A stretch of 8,071 nucleotides of DNA from Bacteroidia bacterium (GTDB lineage: Bacteria > Bacteroidota > Bacteroidia > UBA8524): NCBI GenBank assembly GCA_023277325.1, contig JALRIQ010000377.1:1-8071 (forward strand), given 5' to 3'. The notes beneath the pieces are model-generated. The model was given only the letters and a program-made list of their open reading frames with translations. It was not told the origin of the DNA and made no database searches. Both the position numbers and the translations under genes were made by a program. Below are positions 5,816-8,071 of the stretch, piece after piece. The number at the start of each line of letters is the position of its first letter. Within the stretch, counting starts at the first letter, position 1.

Positions 5816-8071
5816 ATGATGAAAAATTACCTATCAAAGTTGAAATTAGTATCACTCCTAGGGGTGATGGTAGCTTCAGTATGGTGGAATGCCGCTTCGG
5901 CCCAGAACTGTACCATTACTGGTCCAGCAGAAGGTTGCGAAGGGACGCCTATTGGGTTCAGCGTGAATGCGCAACCCGGTGAAACGGTAAGCTGGACAAC
6001 CACTTCTGGTCAATCGGCCACAGGGGGTTCTGCGCAGTTTACGTTTGGTACGCCAGGTACTGTTACCATTACCGTAACCATTACCACGCCAGGTGGATCA
6101 AGCTGTACGCAAGATTTGGTGTTTACAGTAAACGCTAAACCAACAGCAGGATTCACTTTATTATCCGCTCCATTCCAATGTTATTCTGGAAACAACTTTG
6201 TTTTCAGCGATAACTCTACACCAGGTGCTGGGCGCTCGCTCACCACTGTAGAGTTCCTATTTGGAGATGGTGGTCAAGACTTTACAACAGGTCCTGGTGG
6301 TAATTATACCCATGCCTATCCATCGGCTGCGGGTGGTTATTACACTCCTTTTATTCGTGTATTCAACGATAAAGGATGTGTGGATGACTTCCAAGATCCT
6401 AATGCGGTATATGTTACCGCTGATATTGGTGCTGATTTCTCTACAAACGCCACATTGTCCTGCGGAACTACCACAGTTCCGATTAACAACAATTCAACGG
6501 TTCCTTATAACCGAGTAAAGAAGTTTTTTTGGGATTTTGGTGATGGAGAAACCTATACTTCAGGAAATAATCCATCTATTGACTCATGCTATTGGTCACC
6601 AACACATATCTATGATCAACATGGATGTTTTGATGTTACCTTGATTATTCAAGATGACTCAAATTGCTGGGATACTATGATTAAGCCAGGGTTTGCGTGT
6701 AACGTGAATCCAAACTTGGTTATTGATGAGTCAAATGGAAAAGATGCACAATGCCAGGTAGGTAATGACTTTACCTTTACTCACAATATTGACCCGCTGT
6801 CATGGCCAGTAAATTTCCTTTGGGTATTCGATGACCCAGATTCTGGTCCTTTGAACTTCAATAACAGAAATTTCAAAGGGGCCCAACATTCATTTACCAA
6901 GCCTGACGTTTATACGGTTACCATACAGGGTACCATTGCAGGTTGTCCGTTTTTCTCATCGATTGATGTGTTAACAAAAGGACCTGCTGCCTCTATTGAT
7001 AGTAAGGGCGTTCCTGATATTATTGCCGACTCATTACGTCACCAGTGTCAGATTAAAGACACTGTATACTTTAAGAATAACTCTGCATTTGCCTTTAATG
7101 ATATCTTCATCTTGGACGATCTTACTGGAGGAACTGCGTTGAAAGAAAATAACATGGTTTTGGTGAAAGCCACACGTTCAGTGAGAGCCAAAGAAGATGT
7201 ACTTGATATTTATATCTGGGGTACAGATACCATGGCTGTAGTTGAAAAACCACTTGTTGACCCAGCACATAACGCACTCATCATGCACGACTTAGTTATG
7301 TTCGACAACTTCTTTGGAGCTTGGGGCGACGAGAGACGGGATGACCACATCAGAACTGTTTGGGATTTTGGTGATCAGTTTGCACCACAGTGTACCACCT
7401 GGACGAAATACATGCAAAATGTATGGGATGCCAATGGAGAGTGGATGAACTGTAACTTCTCAAGAGACCCAAAACCTAAGCACTGGTATACGCCAGGAAA
7501 AGAAGGATGTTTCACAGTACGTTTGGTATTGTTGGATACAACCTACCAAGTGGCAGGTCAAGGCTACCAATATTATGATGTATATGGGTACAATGCGGAT
7601 TCAAGCAAGTACCTCTATTTTGAATCCATCATTGATACCGTTTTATACAATGATTTCTTAAGAGCAGATCTTCCAGATCCGACAAGAGTGCGTTATATCC
7701 CAGGTGGAGTATTTAATGATACAGCCCGTTTCGATGCCTTCATGACGCTCGATTCGCTGTTTGATTATCCTGCACGAATTGTGAATGGAGATACAGTATG
7801 GATCTATAACCCTTACTGTGCTGCCGAGAAAGTAGATTACCAAAGAGATATTGACCCAACTAAAAAGTTCTTTGATGGCTGGGATACCACTTTTACAAAA
7901 TGGTATATCAATCCAAACCACCAAAACTTCAATGACTGTGAAGCTACGTCAACAGTACTTCTAGCCTTGGAGCCACCAAATGCGGCTGGGATGAAAGTGA
8001 AACCTGCGAAGTCAGTATTCTGTCTGGGTTCCAACCCAACCTACGGAGTGAAGTTTGATTGGTCTGAAACA
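5816..8071 (+). CDS. Large secreted PKD-repeat protein, 5' part (3' end outside window), probable T9SS cargo
   Basis: One frame stays open from ATG 5816 to the right edge (752 codons, no stop). A second in-frame ATG at 5819 is equally possible. Residues 1-29 are a clear signal peptide: basic KNYLSKLK, hydrophobic LVSLLGVMVASVWW, cleavage likely after ASA29, before Q30. About 30-107 is a Thr/Val-rich Ig-like domain (VTITVTITTP). PKD-type domains follow, marked by EFLFGDGG (146-153), WDFGDGE (239-245) with a partner THIYDQHGCFDVTLII, WVFDDPDSG (336-344) with YTVTIQG, and WDFGD (516-520) with YTPGKEGCFTVRLVL. The last two PKD cores are degenerate, and residues 420-510 and 570-752 match no domain I know. 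Cysteines are spaced regularly, as in exported adhesins. The sorting domain would be beyond the window, so T9SS export is inferred from PKD content and neighbours. Likely an extracellular adhesin or matrix protein; no catalytic motif is seen. Confidence 0.88.
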   Translation, partial: MMKNYLSKLKLVSLLGVMVASVWWNAASAQNCTITGPAEGCEGTPIGFSVNAQPGETVSWTTTSGQSATGGSAQFTFGTPGTVTITVTITTPGGSSCTQDLVFTVNAKPTAGFTLLSAPFQCYSGNNFVFSDNSTPGAGRSLTTVEFLFGDGGQDFTTGPGGNYTHAYPSAAGGYYTPFIRVFNDKGCVDDFQDPNAVYVTADIGADFSTNATLSCGTTTVPINNNSTVPYNRVKKFFWDFGDGETYTSGNNPSIDSCYWSPTHIYDQHGCFDVTLIIQDDSNCWDTMIKPGFACNVNPNLVIDESNGKDAQCQVGNDFTFTHNIDPLSWPVNFLWVFDDPDSGPLNFNNRNFKGAQHSFTKPDVYTVTIQGTIAGCPFFSSIDVLTKGPAASIDSKGVPDIIADSLRHQCQIKDTVYFKNNSAFAFNDIFILDDLTGGTALKENNMVLVKATRSVRAKEDVLDIYIWGTDTMAVVEKPLVDPAHNALIMHDLVMFDNFFGAWGDERRDDHIRTVWDFGDQFAPQCTTWTKYMQNVWDANGEWMNCNFSRDPKPKHWYTPGKEGCFTVRLVLLDTTYQVAGQGYQYYDVYGYNADSSKYLYFESIIDTVLYNDFLRADLPDPTRVRYIPGGVFNDTARFDAFMTLDSLFDYPARIVNGDTVWIYNPYCAAEKVDYQRDIDPTKKFFDGWDTTFTKWYINPNHQNFNDCEATSTVLLALEPPNAAGMKVKPAKSVFCLGSNPTYGVKFDWSET

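Noticed and set aside
5737..5982. 81-residue open frame starting in the leader of the PKD gene
   Set aside because: It overlaps the promoter and the signal-peptide coding region in another frame and has no recognisable features; the frame beginning at 5816 is clearly the coding one.
6061..6090. Direct repeat ACCATTACC in the PKD gene
   Set aside because: It simply encodes alternating Thr/Val/Ile in a beta strand (VTITVTIT); no further copies or array structure are seen.
6261..6518. 85-residue open frame inside the PKD gene
   Set aside because: It is a shadow of the PKD frame, which shows clear FGDG motifs over the same bases.

Overview
The window reads as a chromosomal segment of a Bacteroidota bacterium, probably from the Flavobacteriales/Cytophagales side. 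The support is lineage-typical content: a PorQ-like type IX secretion system (T9SS) protein, gliding-motility-type C-terminal (CHU_C, type B T9SS sorting) domains, a large secreted PKD-repeat protein, a LytS/LytTR two-component pair, weak Shine-Dalgarno signals and a TAnnTTTG-type promoter element. Every supported gene lies on the + strand.

Layout. Bases 1-985 hold the 3' end of a LytS-type histidine kinase, overlapping by 4 bases a complete LytTR response regulator. A 147-base spacer (986-1132) follows; it carries two separate inverted repeats. Next come mazG (1133-1912) and, almost touching it, a porQ-like gene (1933-2964). After a 69-base gap with a small palindrome there is an ECF-type sigma factor (3034-3582). 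Its end overlaps by 11 bases a 470-residue single-pass membrane protein (3572-4984). That protein has an anti-sigma-like cytoplasmic N-terminus and a C-terminal T9SS type B sorting-like domain. Bases 5033-5626 are a decayed PKD + CHU_C gene with two frameshifts and one in-frame stop. A bidirectional-looking terminator and a Bacteroidota-type promoter lead into a large PKD-repeat secreted protein that starts at 5816 and runs off the right edge (at least 752 residues).

How the genes may work together (inference). The centre of interest is the sigma factor and its overlapping membrane partner. The partner would hold the sigma factor at the inner membrane through its repeated N-terminal motif, while its periplasmic part displays a domain that is normally a T9SS export signal. 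With a PorQ-like protein upstream and T9SS-type cargo (one dead, one intact) downstream, this could be a circuit in which T9SS state or occupancy is sensed and cargo expression adjusted. No part of the circuit is proven by sequence alone. The LytS/LytTR pair and mazG look like ordinary neighbours. There is no RNA gene, CRISPR array or recognisable transposase, and no gene-free stretch longer than 300 bases apart from the pseudogene.
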